Source: CAVQGM01 sp963712065
Lineage (GTDB): Bacteria > Actinomycetota > Acidimicrobiia > Acidimicrobiales > Acidimicrobilacustridaceae
DNA: 64,000 bases
Direction: 5' to 3'
Assembly: GCA_963712065.1 (NCBI GenBank)
Contig: CAVQGM010000002.1
Span: forward strand, 682,001 to 746,000
Shown here: piece by piece, positions 34,196-43,080 of the stretch
Layout of the letters: every line of letters starts with the position of its first letter
Numbering within the stretch: position 1 is the first letter of the stretch
Notes under the pieces: model-generated
Seen by the model: only the letters and a program-made list of their open reading frames with translations
Database searches by the model: none
What the model was told of the DNA's origin: nothing
Program-made: the position numbers and the translations under genes

Positions 34196-36259
34196 TCAGC
34201 CCGTGTGCGCCTCGGGGGCGACCTGGTCGACCAGGTTGGCGGGCAGCACGTCGTAGTGGTCGTGGCGCATCCGGAACCAGCCGCGCCCGGCGGTCTTCGA
34301 GCGGAGGTCGATGGCGTAGCGCCGCAGCTCGGAGGTCGGCACCAGTGCCACCACGGTCTGCTCGCCCTCGTCGGCCAGCTCGGTGCCCTGCACGCGCGCC
34401 CGGCGGGAGTTGAGGTCGCCCATGACCTCGCCCTGGAGCTCGACGGGCACGGTGACCTCGAGGCGCGAGATCGGCTCGAGGATGACCGGCGACGCCTTGG
34501 CCATGGCCTCCCGGAACGCGAGTCGGCCGGCCATCTTGAAGCTCATCTCCGACGAGTCGACGGGGTGGTACTTGCCGTCGTTGCACGTGACCTTCACGTC
34601 GACGACGGGGAAGCCGTGCGCGCCGCCCTCGGCCATCGTCTCCTCGATGCCCTTCTCCACGGCGGGGATGTACTGGCGGGGGATGGCGCCGCCCACGATG
34701 GCGTCGACGAACTCGAACCCCTCGCCCCGCTCGAGCGGCTCGACGTGGATCGACGCCACGCCGAACTGCCCGTGGCCGCCGCTCTGCTTCTTGTGGCGGC
34801 CTTCGGCGTCGGCCGCGGCGGTGATGGTCTCGCGATAGGCGACCCGCACGTCCTCGGTGTCGACGGCGACCCCGAACTTGCGCGACAGCTTCTCGAGCGT
34901 GATCTGCAGGTGGGTCTCGCCCATGCCCCGCAGGATCGTCTGGTGGGTCTCGTCGTTGCGCTCGATGACGAGGGCCGGGTCCTCCTCGACCAGGCGGTGG
35001 AGCGCGGTGGCGAGCTTGTCGTCGTCGGCCTGGGTGCGGGCCACGACGGCGATGCCGAGCACCGGCTCGGGGACGGGAGGGGGAGCGACGGTGACCGGCG
35101 TGCCCTTCGGGGCGAGCGTGTCGCCGGTGCGCGTGTTGCCCAGCTTGGCCACGGCGACGATGTCGCCGGCGGGCACGTCCTTCACGTCGAGGTGCTCGCG
35201 GCCGCGCAGGGCGAACAGCGTGTGCAGCCGTTCCTCACCGCCACGCCGGCTGTTCACGAGGTGCTCGTCGTGGTGGATCGTGCCCGAGAGCACCTTGAGC
35301 AGCGACACCTGCCCGACGTAGGGGTCGGCGAGCGACTTGAAGACGAAGGCGAGGGGCTGGCCCTTCGGGTCGGTGGCCACCTCGGTGGTGGTGTCGCCGG
35401 CCTGCACCTCGACCGGGGGGCGGTCGAGCGGGGACGGGCCGATCTCGCAGATGAAGTCGGCCAGGCGGTCGATGGCGACCCGAGCGGTCGCCGACCCGCA
35501 CGTGACCGGGAAGACGGTGGCGTCGTCGACGCCGATGGCCAGGGTGTGCTCGAGCACCTCGAACGAGGGAACGTCCCCGTCGAGGTAGCGCTCGAGCAGG
35601 TCGTCGTCGCCGACGACGATGCCCTCGACGAGGGCGTCGTGCACCTCGTGCTCCCGAGCCTCCATGTCGTCGGGGATCTCCTCGGTCCGCCCGACACCCC
35701 CGTCGTAGACGAACGCCTTGTCGGTCAGGAGGTCGGCGACGCCGCGGAACGCCGCCTCCTCGCCGATGGGGAGCTCGAGCGGCGCGACCCCCGCACCGAA
35801 GCGATCGCGCAGCTGGTCGAGCGTGCGCTCGAACGACGCCCGCTCACGATCGAGCTTGTTGACGAAGATCATGCGGGGGAGCCCGGCCTCGGAGGCGGCC
35901 CGCCACAGCCGTTCGTGCTGCACCTCGACCCCCTCGACGGCGCTGACCACGAACACCGCCAGATCGGCGACCTGCATGGCCGCCCGCGCCTCGGTCTCGA
36001 AGTCGGCGTAGCCGGGCGTGTCGATGAGGTTGACGCGGTGGCCCTTCCAGTCGAAGGGGGCCAGGGCGAGTGACAGCGAGATGCCTCGCGCCTGCTCCTC
36101 GGGATCGAAGTCGCACACCGTGGTGCCGTCCTCGACCCGGCCGGCACGGGGGATGGCCCCGGCCTCGAGCAGGAGGGCCTCGGCCAGGCTCGTCTTGCCG
36201 GTGCCGCCGTGCCCCACGAGCACGACGTTGCGGATCTTGTCGGTCGGGGCGGACTCCAC
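34196..36259 (-). CDS. Elongation factor G-like GTPase (EF-G2 type)
   Basis: The 687-residue protein has the EF-G domain order: a G domain with GHGGTGKTS (G1), DTPGYADF (G3) and NKLD (G4), then domain II, domain III (GMGETHLQITLEKL), domain IV (KKQSGGHGQFGVASIHVEPL) and domain V. The switch I region (DFDPEEQARGISLSLA) differs from canonical EF-G (EQERGITI). This fits the actinobacterial EF-G-like paralogue, not the housekeeping fusA, which normally sits with rpsL/rpsG. AGGAGG lies 6 nt before the GTG at 36259 and decides that start. Its role in translation is not settled. Confidence 0.87.
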   Translation of the reverse strand: MESAPTDKIRNVVLVGHGGTGKTSLAEALLLEAGAIPRAGRVEDGTTVCDFDPEEQARGISLSLALAPFDWKGHRVNLIDTPGYADFETEARAAMQVADLAVFVVSAVEGVEVQHERLWRAASEAGLPRMIFVNKLDRERASFERTLDQLRDRFGAGVAPLELPIGEEAAFRGVADLLTDKAFVYDGGVGRTEEIPDDMEAREHEVHDALVEGIVVGDDDLLERYLDGDVPSFEVLEHTLAIGVDDATVFPVTCGSATARVAIDRLADFICEIGPSPLDRPPVEVQAGDTTTEVATDPKGQPLAFVFKSLADPYVGQVSLLKVLSGTIHHDEHLVNSRRGGEERLHTLFALRGREHLDVKDVPAGDIVAVAKLGNTRTGDTLAPKGTPVTVAPPPVPEPVLGIAVVARTQADDDKLATALHRLVEEDPALVIERNDETHQTILRGMGETHLQITLEKLSRKFGVAVDTEDVRVAYRETITAAADAEGRHKKQSGGHGQFGVASIHVEPLERGEGFEFVDAIVGGAIPRQYIPAVEKGIEETMAEGGAHGFPVVDVKVTCNDGKYHPVDSSEMSFKMAGRLAFREAMAKASPVILEPISRLEVTVPVELQGEVMGDLNSRRARVQGTELADEGEQTVVALVPTSELRRYAIDLRSKTAGRGWFRMRHDHYDVLPANLVDQVAPEAHTG

Positions 36260-36450
36260 GAGCGACCTCCTGGGGGGTGTCGAAGGCACCGGACGGACGC
36301 AGGTTAGGCCGACGGCGAGGGAGCCGTCGCCCGCCCGGTCCCGCCCGGCAGGCGCCCGGGGGACGCAGAAGAGATGCAGAAGAGACGAGGCGCCGGCACG
36401 GCGTGCTGGTACCGTCGGTCCGTCCCGAGGACGCGAGGTCAGGAGCGCCG

Positions 36451-37140
36451 ATGCTCGACGGACGCTGGCGAACCAACTTCGAGAGGGGCCTCCGTCCGGT
36501 GGGGGCCAGCCTGCGCAAGACGGGCATCACCGCCGACCACCTGACCCTGCTGGGCGTGGTCATGGCGGGCATCGCCGCGATCTCGATCGGCAGCGGCAAC
36601 CTCCGCCTCGGCTTCCTCTTCCTCCTCCTGACCGCGGTGCCCGACGTGCTCGACGGCGCCGTGGCCAAGGCCTCCGGCACGGCGTCGAAGCGCGGCGCGT
36701 TCTTCGACTCGGTCATGGACCGGGTCTCCGACGCGCTGCTCCTCGGGGGCGTCGCCTGGTACCTCGCCTCCACCGAGGGCGGTCACTGGCCGGTGCTCCC
36801 CATGGCGGTGCTGGCCGCGTCGATGCTGATCTCCTACGAGCGGGCCAAGGCCGAGTCCCTCGGCTACGACGCCAAGGGCGGGCTCATGGAGCGGGCCGAG
36901 CGCCTCGTCGCCCTGGCGCTCGGGCTGCTGTTCGAGGTGCTGCTCGTCCCGATCCTCATCCTCATGCTCGTGCTCACCGTCGTCACCGCCGCCCAGCGGT
37001 TCGTGAAGGTGTGGCGGCAGGCCAGCGACGAGGTGATCGATCTCCCACAGGTCGCCCTGCGCCGCGAGCGCCGGGCCCGCCGCCGGGCCGCCCGGGCGGC
37101 GCGCCCCCAGGCATGGCCGCGCCAGCCCCGCAATCGCTGA
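36451..37140 (+). CDS. pgsA: CDP-alcohol phosphatidyltransferase, probable phosphatidylinositol phosphate synthase
   Basis: The 229-residue membrane protein has the CDP-alcohol phosphatidyltransferase motif in DVLDGAVAKASGTASKRGAFFDSVMDRVSD (near 70-98). All four aspartates are present, but the usual arginine of DGxxAR is lysine. Several hydrophobic helices and a basic C-terminal tail follow. Its position just before a PatA-like acyltransferase and PimA matches mycobacterial pgsA1, which makes phosphatidylinositol phosphate from CDP-diacylglycerol and inositol phosphate. Assignment to inositol rests on this context. Confidence 0.83.
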   Translation: MLDGRWRTNFERGLRPVGASLRKTGITADHLTLLGVVMAGIAAISIGSGNLRLGFLFLLLTAVPDVLDGAVAKASGTASKRGAFFDSVMDRVSDALLLGGVAWYLASTEGGHWPVLPMAVLAASMLISYERAKAESLGYDAKGGLMERAERLVALALGLLFEVLLVPILILMLVLTVVTAAQRFVKVWRQASDEVIDLPQVALRRERRARRRAARAARPQAWPRQPRNR

Positions 37141-37174
37141 GCGCGAGCGTGACGACCAGGCGGGACGCGTCGCC

Positions 37175-38158
37175 GTGAGCTTCGAGCCGATCAGCGCGAT
37201 CTACAAGGCGGGCGAGGCCTGCGTCCGGGCCGTGCCCAACCCCGTCGCCCGGGCCACCGCCGCCCTCGGCAGCGTCGTGGTGGCCAACGTGTCGGCCGAG
37301 CGCCGCCTGCTCGTCGAGCGCCATCTCCGACGCGTGTACGGCCAGCACTACGGCGGGGCCGCGCTGCGACGTTCGGTGCACGAGACCTTCCGCTCGTACG
37401 GCCGCTACTGGGTCGACTCGTTCATGCTCCCGGACCTGTCGCCGGAGCAGATCGACGCCGGCATGTCGGTCCACGGCTTCGGCCACATCGCCGAGGCCCG
37501 GGCCCGGGGCATCGGTCCCATCCTCGTGCTGCCCCACCTCGGTGGATGGGAGTGGGCCGGCTTCTACCTCACCCGCACGCTCGGCGTCCCCGCGACGGTC
37601 GTGGTGGAACCGGTCGAGCCCCAGGAGCTGTTCGACTTCTTCGTCGAGTTCCGTCGCCGCCTCGGCATGTCGATCGTCCCCCTCGGGCCCACCGCCGCAG
37701 GAGAGGTGCTGCGGGCGATCAAGCGCTGCGACGTCGTGTGCCTGCTCGCCGACCGCGACATCCAGGGTGACGGCGTGCCCGTCACCTTCTTCGGCGAGGA
37801 GACCACCATGCCCGCCGGCCCGGCCACCCTGGCCATCCGCACCGGCGCCCCGCTGCTGCCCGCCGCGGTCTACTTCACGCCCGACGCCCACCGGGCCGTC
37901 ATCGAAGCGCCGATCCCGGTCGAGCGGCGGGGCCGCCTGCGCGACGACGTCACCCGCATCACCCAGCTCATCGCCGACCGCCTCGAGGCCCTGATCCGCG
38001 CCGCCCCGGAGCAGTGGCACCTCCAACAGCCCAACTGGCCGAGCGACTACGACGCGCTCGAGGCCATCGGCAAGCCGGCCCCTCGTCCCGGCGACCACGC
38101 CCGCGGCCACGCCCGCGGTTCGGTCGGCGCTGATCGGGTGGGGACGGGGCCGAGCTAG
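37175..38158 (+). CDS. PatA-like phosphatidylinositol mannoside acyltransferase
   Basis: The 327-residue protein belongs to the LpxL/HtrB-type acyltransferases. The catalytic HX4E motif is HLGGWE (near 120-125), followed by VCLLADRDIQGDGVPVTFFGE and a PAAVYFTPDAH block. In mycobacteria the homologue in the same position acylates the mannose of PIM1/PIM2 on the inner side of the membrane. It lies between the pgsA-like gene and pimA. The stop TAG is part of a TANNNT box for pimA. The GTG start at 37175 lies 34 nt after pgsA. Confidence 0.85.
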   Translation: MSFEPISAIYKAGEACVRAVPNPVARATAALGSVVVANVSAERRLLVERHLRRVYGQHYGGAALRRSVHETFRSYGRYWVDSFMLPDLSPEQIDAGMSVHGFGHIAEARARGIGPILVLPHLGGWEWAGFYLTRTLGVPATVVVEPVEPQELFDFFVEFRRRLGMSIVPLGPTAAGEVLRAIKRCDVVCLLADRDIQGDGVPVTFFGEETTMPAGPATLAIRTGAPLLPAAVYFTPDAHRAVIEAPIPVERRGRLRDDVTRITQLIADRLEALIRAAPEQWHLQQPNWPSDYDALEAIGKPAPRPGDHARGHARGSVGADRVGTGPS

Positions 38159-38161
38159 GTT
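38156..38161 (+). promoter_or_regulatory. Candidate leaderless promoter -10 box (TAGGTT) for pimA
   Basis: TAGGTT lies 7 nt before the pimA ATG and contains the stop codon of the upstream acyltransferase gene. Confidence 0.45.
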
Positions 38162-38168
38162 CTCGTCG

Positions 38169-39263
38169 ATGCGGATCGGCCTCGTGTGCCCCTACAGCCT
38201 CACCGTGCCGGGCGGGGTGCAGGGCCAGGTGCTGGGGCTCGCTCGGGCCCTTCGCGAGCAGGGCCACCGCGTGCGGGTGCTGGGCCCGGCCGACGGGCCG
38301 CCCCCCGACGCCGGCTGCACCCCGCTCGGCAACAGCCTGCCGACGGCGGCCAACGGCTCGGTGGCCCCGCTCGCTCCCGACATCTCGGCCCAGCTCCGCA
38401 CGATCCGGGCCCTCCGCGACGAGCAGTTCGACGTGGTCCACCTGCACGAGCCCCTCGCTCCCGGGCCCACCCAGACCTGCCTGCTGTTCAAGAGCCAGCC
38501 GCTCGTCGGCACGTTCCACGCCGCCGGTGAGATCGCCGCGTACCGGTACATGCGGCCGCTCGTGGTGTGGGGGGCGAACAAGCTCGACCTGAGGTGCGCG
38601 GTGTCCGAGGACGCCGAGGCCATGGCCCGGCGCCACCTCGGCGGCGAGTACGAACTGGTGTTCAACGGCGTCGAGATCGCCCACTTCGCCAAGGCGGACC
38701 CCACCCCGACGACGGCGCCCACCATCTTCTTCATCGGCCGCCACGAGCCCCGCAAGGGGCTGGCCGTCCTCCTCGCCTCGCTGCGCGAGCTGCCGGCCCA
38801 CGTGCGGGTGTGGATCGCCGGGGACGGCCCCGAGACCGACGAGCTCCGCCGCCGGGTCGCCGGCGACGCCCGCGTCGAGTGGCTCGGCCGCATCTCCGAC
38901 GAGGAGCGCGCCCAGCGCATGCGCGGCGCCGACGTGTTCTGCGCACCGTCGTTGCGGGGCGAGTCGTTCGGGGTGGTGCTGCTCGAGGCCATGGCCGCCG
39001 ACACGCCGGTGGTCGCCAGCGACCTGCCCGGGTACGCCAACGTGGCCCGGGCCGGTCAGGACGCCGTGCTGGTGCCGCCCGGCGACGCGCACGCGCTGGC
39101 GACGGCCCTCGACCAGGTGCTCGGTGACGCGGCGCTACGCCGCCGGTTGGTCGCCTCGGGGGAGGCCCGGGCCCGGTCGTTCTCGATGGAGCACCTCGCC
39201 GAGGTCTACCTCGAGCTCTACGAGCGCGTGCTGCCGGCGCGGGCGCGGTCTCGTCGGTCCTGA
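38169..39263 (+). CDS. pimA: Phosphatidylinositol mannosyltransferase, GT4 family
   Basis: The 364-residue GT-B glycosyltransferase begins MRIGLVCPYSLTVPGGVQGQV, as PimA proteins do. It has the second-domain nucleotide-binding signatures FIGRHEPRKGL (about 191-201) and SLRGESFGVVLLEAMA (about 261-276, the EX7E-type element). It adds the first mannose from GDP-mannose to phosphatidylinositol at the cytoplasmic face of the membrane. Context after pgsA-like and patA-like genes matches the mycobacterial operon. Confidence 0.9.
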   Translation: MRIGLVCPYSLTVPGGVQGQVLGLARALREQGHRVRVLGPADGPPPDAGCTPLGNSLPTAANGSVAPLAPDISAQLRTIRALRDEQFDVVHLHEPLAPGPTQTCLLFKSQPLVGTFHAAGEIAAYRYMRPLVVWGANKLDLRCAVSEDAEAMARRHLGGEYELVFNGVEIAHFAKADPTPTTAPTIFFIGRHEPRKGLAVLLASLRELPAHVRVWIAGDGPETDELRRRVAGDARVEWLGRISDEERAQRMRGADVFCAPSLRGESFGVVLLEAMAADTPVVASDLPGYANVARAGQDAVLVPPGDAHALATALDQVLGDAALRRRLVASGEARARSFSMEHLAEVYLELYERVLPARARSRRS

Positions 39264-39304
39264 GGCCCTCGGCGTGGTGCGCCCCGCACCGGCGGGGCTG
39301 ACCG

Positions 39305-39310
39305 TATGAT
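39305..39310 (+). promoter_or_regulatory. Candidate leaderless promoter -10 box (TATGAT) for lemA
   Basis: TATGAT, close to the ideal -10 sequence, lies 6 nt before the ATG at 39317. Confidence 0.55.
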
Positions 39311-39316
39311 GACGGG

Positions 39317-39871
39317 ATGCTGATCGTGCTGCTGATCCTCGTCGGGATCATCGTCGTCGTCGCGATCGCCTTCATCGCCCTCTACAACTCGCTGGTGCAG
39401 CTGCGGAACCGCATCGACGCCGCCTGGGCCCAGATCGACGTCCAGCTCCGTCGCCGCTACGACCTGATCCCCAACCTGGTCGAGACGGTCAAGGGCTACG
39501 CCGAGCACGAGCGGGGCACGTTCGAAGCCGTGACGCAGGCACGCACCATGGCGCAGAACGCCCAAGGGCCACAGGAGGCGGCGCAGGCCGACAACATGCT
39601 CACGGGAGCGCTCAAGTCGCTCTTCGCGGTGGCCGAGGCCTACCCGGACCTCAAGGCCAACCAGAACTTCCTGGCGTTGCAGGAGGAGCTGTCCGGGACC
39701 GAAGGCAAGATCGCCTACGCGCGGCAGTTCTACAACGACCAGGTCTACAAGTACAACACGAAGATCCAGACCTTCCCTTCGGTCATCGTCGCCAAGATGT
39801 TCACGTTCGGCGAGCGCGAGTACTTCGAAGCCGACGACGAGTCGCGGGGGCCGGTCAGCGTCTCGTTCTGA
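39317..39871 (+). CDS. lemA: LemA family membrane protein
   Basis: The 184-residue protein has one N-terminal membrane helix (2-23). The LemA helical domain follows, with YNSLVQLRNRIDAAWAQIDVQLRRRYDLIPNLVETVKGYA and FYNDQVYKYNTKIQTFPS. LemA genes commonly sit directly before an M48 protease of the HtpX type, as here, and are thought to take part in envelope homeostasis. The downstream htpX start lies 15 nt after its stop. Confidence 0.92.
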   Translation: MLIVLLILVGIIVVVAIAFIALYNSLVQLRNRIDAAWAQIDVQLRRRYDLIPNLVETVKGYAEHERGTFEAVTQARTMAQNAQGPQEAAQADNMLTGALKSLFAVAEAYPDLKANQNFLALQEELSGTEGKIAYARQFYNDQVYKYNTKIQTFPSVIVAKMFTFGEREYFEADDESRGPVSVSF

Positions 39872-39886
39872 TCCGAGGAACCGGCC

Positions 39887-40786
39887 CTGTACGACGAAGT
39901 CAAACAGAACAAGCGTCGCTCGGCGCTGTTGATCGCGGCGTTCGTGCTGCTGGTCACCGCGGTCGGCACGGCGTTCCTCTTCCTCTTCCAGTTCGGCTGG
40001 TTCGGGATCGTCATCGCGCTGGTGATCGCCGCGGTGATGGCGTTCGCCTCGTACTGGAACTCCGACAAGGTGGCGCTCGCCGTCAACCGGGCCAAGCCCG
40101 CGGACCCGGAGACCTACGCGCGCCTCCACAACCTGGTCGAGGGCCTCTGCATCGCCAGCGGCCTGCCCATGCCCAAGCTGTACGTCATCGACGATCCGGC
40201 GCCGAACGCCTTCGCCACCGGTCGCAACCCGAAGCACGCCGCCGTCGCCGTCACGTCGGGGCTGTTGCAGAAGATGAACCGGATCGAGCTCGAAGGCGTG
40301 CTGGCCCACGAGCTGTCGCACGTGAAGAACTACGACATCCTCGTGTCGACCCTGGCGGTCACCATGGTCGGCGCCGTCGCCCTGCTGTCCGAGTTCGGGC
40401 TGCGCTGGTTCATCTTCGGGGGGCGGCGCAGCAACGACGGGGGCAACGCGGGCGCGATCGTCGCCCTCATCTCGCTCATCTTCATCATCCTGGCCCCCAT
40501 CGCCGCCACGCTGATGCAGTTCGCGGTGAGCCGGCGCCGTGAGGCCCTGGCCGACATCTCCGCGGTGGAGATGACCCGCTATCCGCCGGGGCTGATCGCC
40601 GCCCTCGAGAAGCTCCGCGACGACGACACGGTGGTGCGGGAGAACAATCGAGCGACGGCCCACCTCTGGATCGAGGAGCCGATGGCCCACGTCGAGCAGG
40701 GAGAGGGCCGCAAGGCCAAGTGGTCGCATCTGTTCGACACCCACCCGCCGATCGAGGATCGCATCGCCGCCCTGCGCGAGCTCTGA
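39887..40786 (+). CDS. htpX: HtpX-like M48 membrane metalloprotease, apparent CTG start
   Basis: The 299-residue protease has two N-terminal membrane helices (about 15-60), the zinc motif HELSH, and further helices around VTMVGAVALLSEFGLRWFIF and AIVALISLIFIILAPIAA. A third zinc ligand region is RRREALADISAVEMT. The conserved N-terminus YDEVKQNKRRS is in frame only from a CTG at 39887, which has GAGGA 7 nt upstream. The next usable start is TTG at 39929, which would remove 14 conserved residues. It degrades damaged membrane proteins by analogy with E. coli HtpX. Confidence 0.85.
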   Translation: MYDEVKQNKRRSALLIAAFVLLVTAVGTAFLFLFQFGWFGIVIALVIAAVMAFASYWNSDKVALAVNRAKPADPETYARLHNLVEGLCIASGLPMPKLYVIDDPAPNAFATGRNPKHAAVAVTSGLLQKMNRIELEGVLAHELSHVKNYDILVSTLAVTMVGAVALLSEFGLRWFIFGGRRSNDGGNAGAIVALISLIFIILAPIAATLMQFAVSRRREALADISAVEMTRYPPGLIAALEKLRDDDTVVRENNRATAHLWIEEPMAHVEQGEGRKAKWSHLFDTHPPIEDRIAALREL

Positions 40787-40806
40787 CGCCGGCTTCGCCT
40801 CCGGCG
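40787..40806 (+). terminator. Small hairpin after htpX
   Basis: CGCCGG / CGGCG-type arms (40787-40792 and 40801-40806) pair across an 8-nt loop directly after the htpX stop. The stem is short and has no T-tract. Confidence 0.25.
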
Positions 40807-40970
40807 GGGGGGCTTCGCCATCCGGGCCTCACCCCGTCCGCTGCCGACCTCCGGCCGGCAACCTTGCACGCCGCCACCATCCACCAGTGGTCGCGCGTCG
40901 CTCGCTACGTTGCCCGGCGGGCGGAGACCCGTGCAGCCCCGGTGTCGGGGCTCATCCGGAGGTCTCAACC

Positions 40971-42083
40971 GTGCGTGCACGTCGCCTGCTGCCCCTGTCC
41001 ATCGCCGCCGCGCTCCTGCTCGTCGCCGGCGCGTGCGGGAAGGCGCCCGACGAACCCGTCCAGGCGGGCGCGCCCGTCGCCCCGTCGACGCAGCTGCCCG
41101 AGACGACCACCAGCCCGCCGGCGACGCCCACCTTCCCGCTCACCGGGTTGGCGATGGCCGACCCCGCCGCCTCGAACCATCCCGCCGTCGTCGTGAAGAT
41201 GGACAACAGCCCCGACGCCCGCCCGCAGGCGGGCATCAACGAGGCCGACATCGTCTACGAGCTGCTGGTGGAGGGGATCACCCGCTACGCGCTCGTGTTC
41301 CACTCGACGCCGGGCGACCCCGTCGGCCCGGTGCGGTCGGCGCGCAGCTCGGACATGGAGCTCACCGCCAACCTCAGCCGCCCGCTCGTCGGGTGGTCGG
41401 GCGGCAACCCGGGCGTCACCGGGGAGCTGCACGGCGCGGCCGACGCCGGCCTGCTCGTCGACGCCGGCTTCGACGCCGTGCCCGCCGAGTACTGGCGCGA
41501 GCGCGGTCGGTCCGCCCCCCACAACCTGTTCGCCGACACCAGCGGGCTGCTGGCCGCGAAGACGCCGGAGGGGGCGGGCGCCCCGGCCCCGATCTTCTCG
41601 TTCCGCACCGCCGGTGCCCCGGCCCCGGCGCCGGCCACGCCGGTCCCGGGCCTGACGGTCGACTTCGGCCAGGGCGTGCGCGCCGACTACGTGTGGGACC
41701 CCGAGCGGGGCGGCTGGGACCGGTTCCAGATCGACGCCCGCCACCAGCGCCCGAACGCGGCCACCGTCGACCAGCACGGGGTGCAGGTCTCGCCGGCCAA
41801 CGTGGTGGTGATGTTCCTCGAGTACCAGCCGAGCCCGGTCGATGCCCGCTCACCGATGGCGATCAGCACCGGCGAGGGCGAGGCCGTCGTGCTGACCGAC
41901 GGCAAGGTCGTCTACGGCCGGTGGAAGCGTCCGACGGGGGCGGACGGGTGGGAGCTGGTGGACGAGGCCGGCGCCCCGATCCAGCTCGCCCCCGGCAAGA
42001 CGTGGGTGGCCCTGCCCGAGGCGGGCTCGAGCGCCACGGTGATGGACCCGGGCGTCGCCCAGGGCTTCCTCGCCGAGCGCTGA
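40971..42083 (+). CDS. DUF3048 (YerB-like) lipoprotein
   Basis: The 370-residue protein starts at a GTG with GGAGG upstream. It has a signal segment (about 5-20) ending AGAC, a possible lipobox, then a Thr/Pro-rich stalk. The DUF3048 domain follows, with VKMDNSPDARPQAGINEADIVYELLVEGITRYALVFHS, GPVRSARSSDMEL, and a C-terminal half ending in GKTWVALPEAG. YerB-like proteins are extracytoplasmic and of unclear function. It stands alone between htpX and pdxS. Confidence 0.87.
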   Translation: MRARRLLPLSIAAALLLVAGACGKAPDEPVQAGAPVAPSTQLPETTTSPPATPTFPLTGLAMADPAASNHPAVVVKMDNSPDARPQAGINEADIVYELLVEGITRYALVFHSTPGDPVGPVRSARSSDMELTANLSRPLVGWSGGNPGVTGELHGAADAGLLVDAGFDAVPAEYWRERGRSAPHNLFADTSGLLAAKTPEGAGAPAPIFSFRTAGAPAPAPATPVPGLTVDFGQGVRADYVWDPERGGWDRFQIDARHQRPNAATVDQHGVQVSPANVVVMFLEYQPSPVDARSPMAISTGEGEAVVLTDGKVVYGRWKRPTGADGWELVDEAGAPIQLAPGKTWVALPEAGSSATVMDPGVAQGFLAER

Positions 42084-42152
42084 GCGCCACCGGTTCCCGC
42101 TCCTCCGACTCGGGCCCCGGATTCGCTTGGGGGGCGTGGCGGGGGTGCCGCG

Positions 42153-42158
42153 TAGACT
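42153..42158 (+). promoter_or_regulatory. Candidate leaderless promoter -10 box (TAGACT) for pdxS
   Basis: TAGACT lies 7 nt before the pdxS ATG with no ribosome-binding site between. Confidence 0.5.
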
Positions 42159-42165
42159 GAGCGGC

Positions 42166-43068
42166 ATGGCTGACGACACGACCCCCTCCAGCCGCGAGAC
42201 CGGGACCCAGCTGGTCAAGCGTGGCCTCGCCGAGATGCTCAAGGGCGGGGTGATCATGGACGTGGTCGACGCCGACCAGGCCAAGATCGCCGAGGACGCC
42301 GGGGCCGTGGCCGTGATGGCCCTCGAGCGGGTGCCGGCCGACATCCGTCGCGACGGCGGGGTGGCCCGCATGAGCGACCCCGAGATGATCGAGGGCATCA
42401 AGGCCGTCACCACCGTCCCGGTCATGGCCAAGGTTCGCATCGGGCACTTCGTCGAGGCCCAGATCCTTCAGTCGCTCGGCGTCGACTACGTCGACGAGAG
42501 CGAGGTGCTCACGCCGGCCGACGAGGCCCACCACATCGACAAGTGGGCGTTCACCGTGCCGTTCGTGTGCGGCGCCACCGACCTCGGCGAGGCCCTGCGC
42601 CGGATCAGCGAGGGCGCGTGCATGATCCGCTCGAAGGGCGAGGCCGGCACCGGGAACATCGTCGAGGCCGTCCGCCACCTCCGGTCGATCCTCGGCGACA
42701 TCCGCAAGATCACCCAGGCCGACGCCCCCGAGCTGTTCGACTGGGCCAAGCAGCTGCGGGCCCCGTTGCCGCTCGTGCAGGAGATCGCCGAGACCGGCAC
42801 CCTGCCCGTCCCGCTGTTCTGCGCCGGGGGCATCGCCACCCCGGCCGACGCCGGCCTCGTCATGCAGCTCGGGGCCGACGCGGTGTTCGTGGGCTCGGGC
42901 ATCTTCAAGTCCGCGGACCCGGCCCGCCGGGCCCGGGCCATCGTCGAGGCCACCACCAACTTCCGCGACCCCGCGATCCTCGCCAAGGTGAGCCGCGGGC
43001 TCGGCGAGGCCATGCCCGGCCAGGAGATCGAGTCGCTCGAGACCCGCCTCGCCGAGCGGGGCTGGTAG
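42166..43068 (+). CDS. pdxS: Pyridoxal 5'-phosphate synthase subunit PdxS
   Basis: The 300-residue TIM-barrel protein has all PdxS hallmarks: GGVIMDVVDADQAKIAEDAGA, catalytic Lys in VMAKVRIGH (about 88), VDYVDESEVLTPAD, IRSKGEAGTGN (second catalytic Lys), and FCAGGIATPADA. It makes PLP from ribose 5-phosphate, glyceraldehyde 3-phosphate and ammonia supplied by PdxT. pdxT follows after 12 nt, so the two subunits are made together. Confidence 0.97.
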   Translation: MADDTTPSSRETGTQLVKRGLAEMLKGGVIMDVVDADQAKIAEDAGAVAVMALERVPADIRRDGGVARMSDPEMIEGIKAVTTVPVMAKVRIGHFVEAQILQSLGVDYVDESEVLTPADEAHHIDKWAFTVPFVCGATDLGEALRRISEGACMIRSKGEAGTGNIVEAVRHLRSILGDIRKITQADAPELFDWAKQLRAPLPLVQEIAETGTLPVPLFCAGGIATPADAGLVMQLGADAVFVGSGIFKSADPARRARAIVEATTNFRDPAILAKVSRGLGEAMPGQEIESLETRLAERGW

Positions 43069-43080
43069 CAGGAGCCCGTC

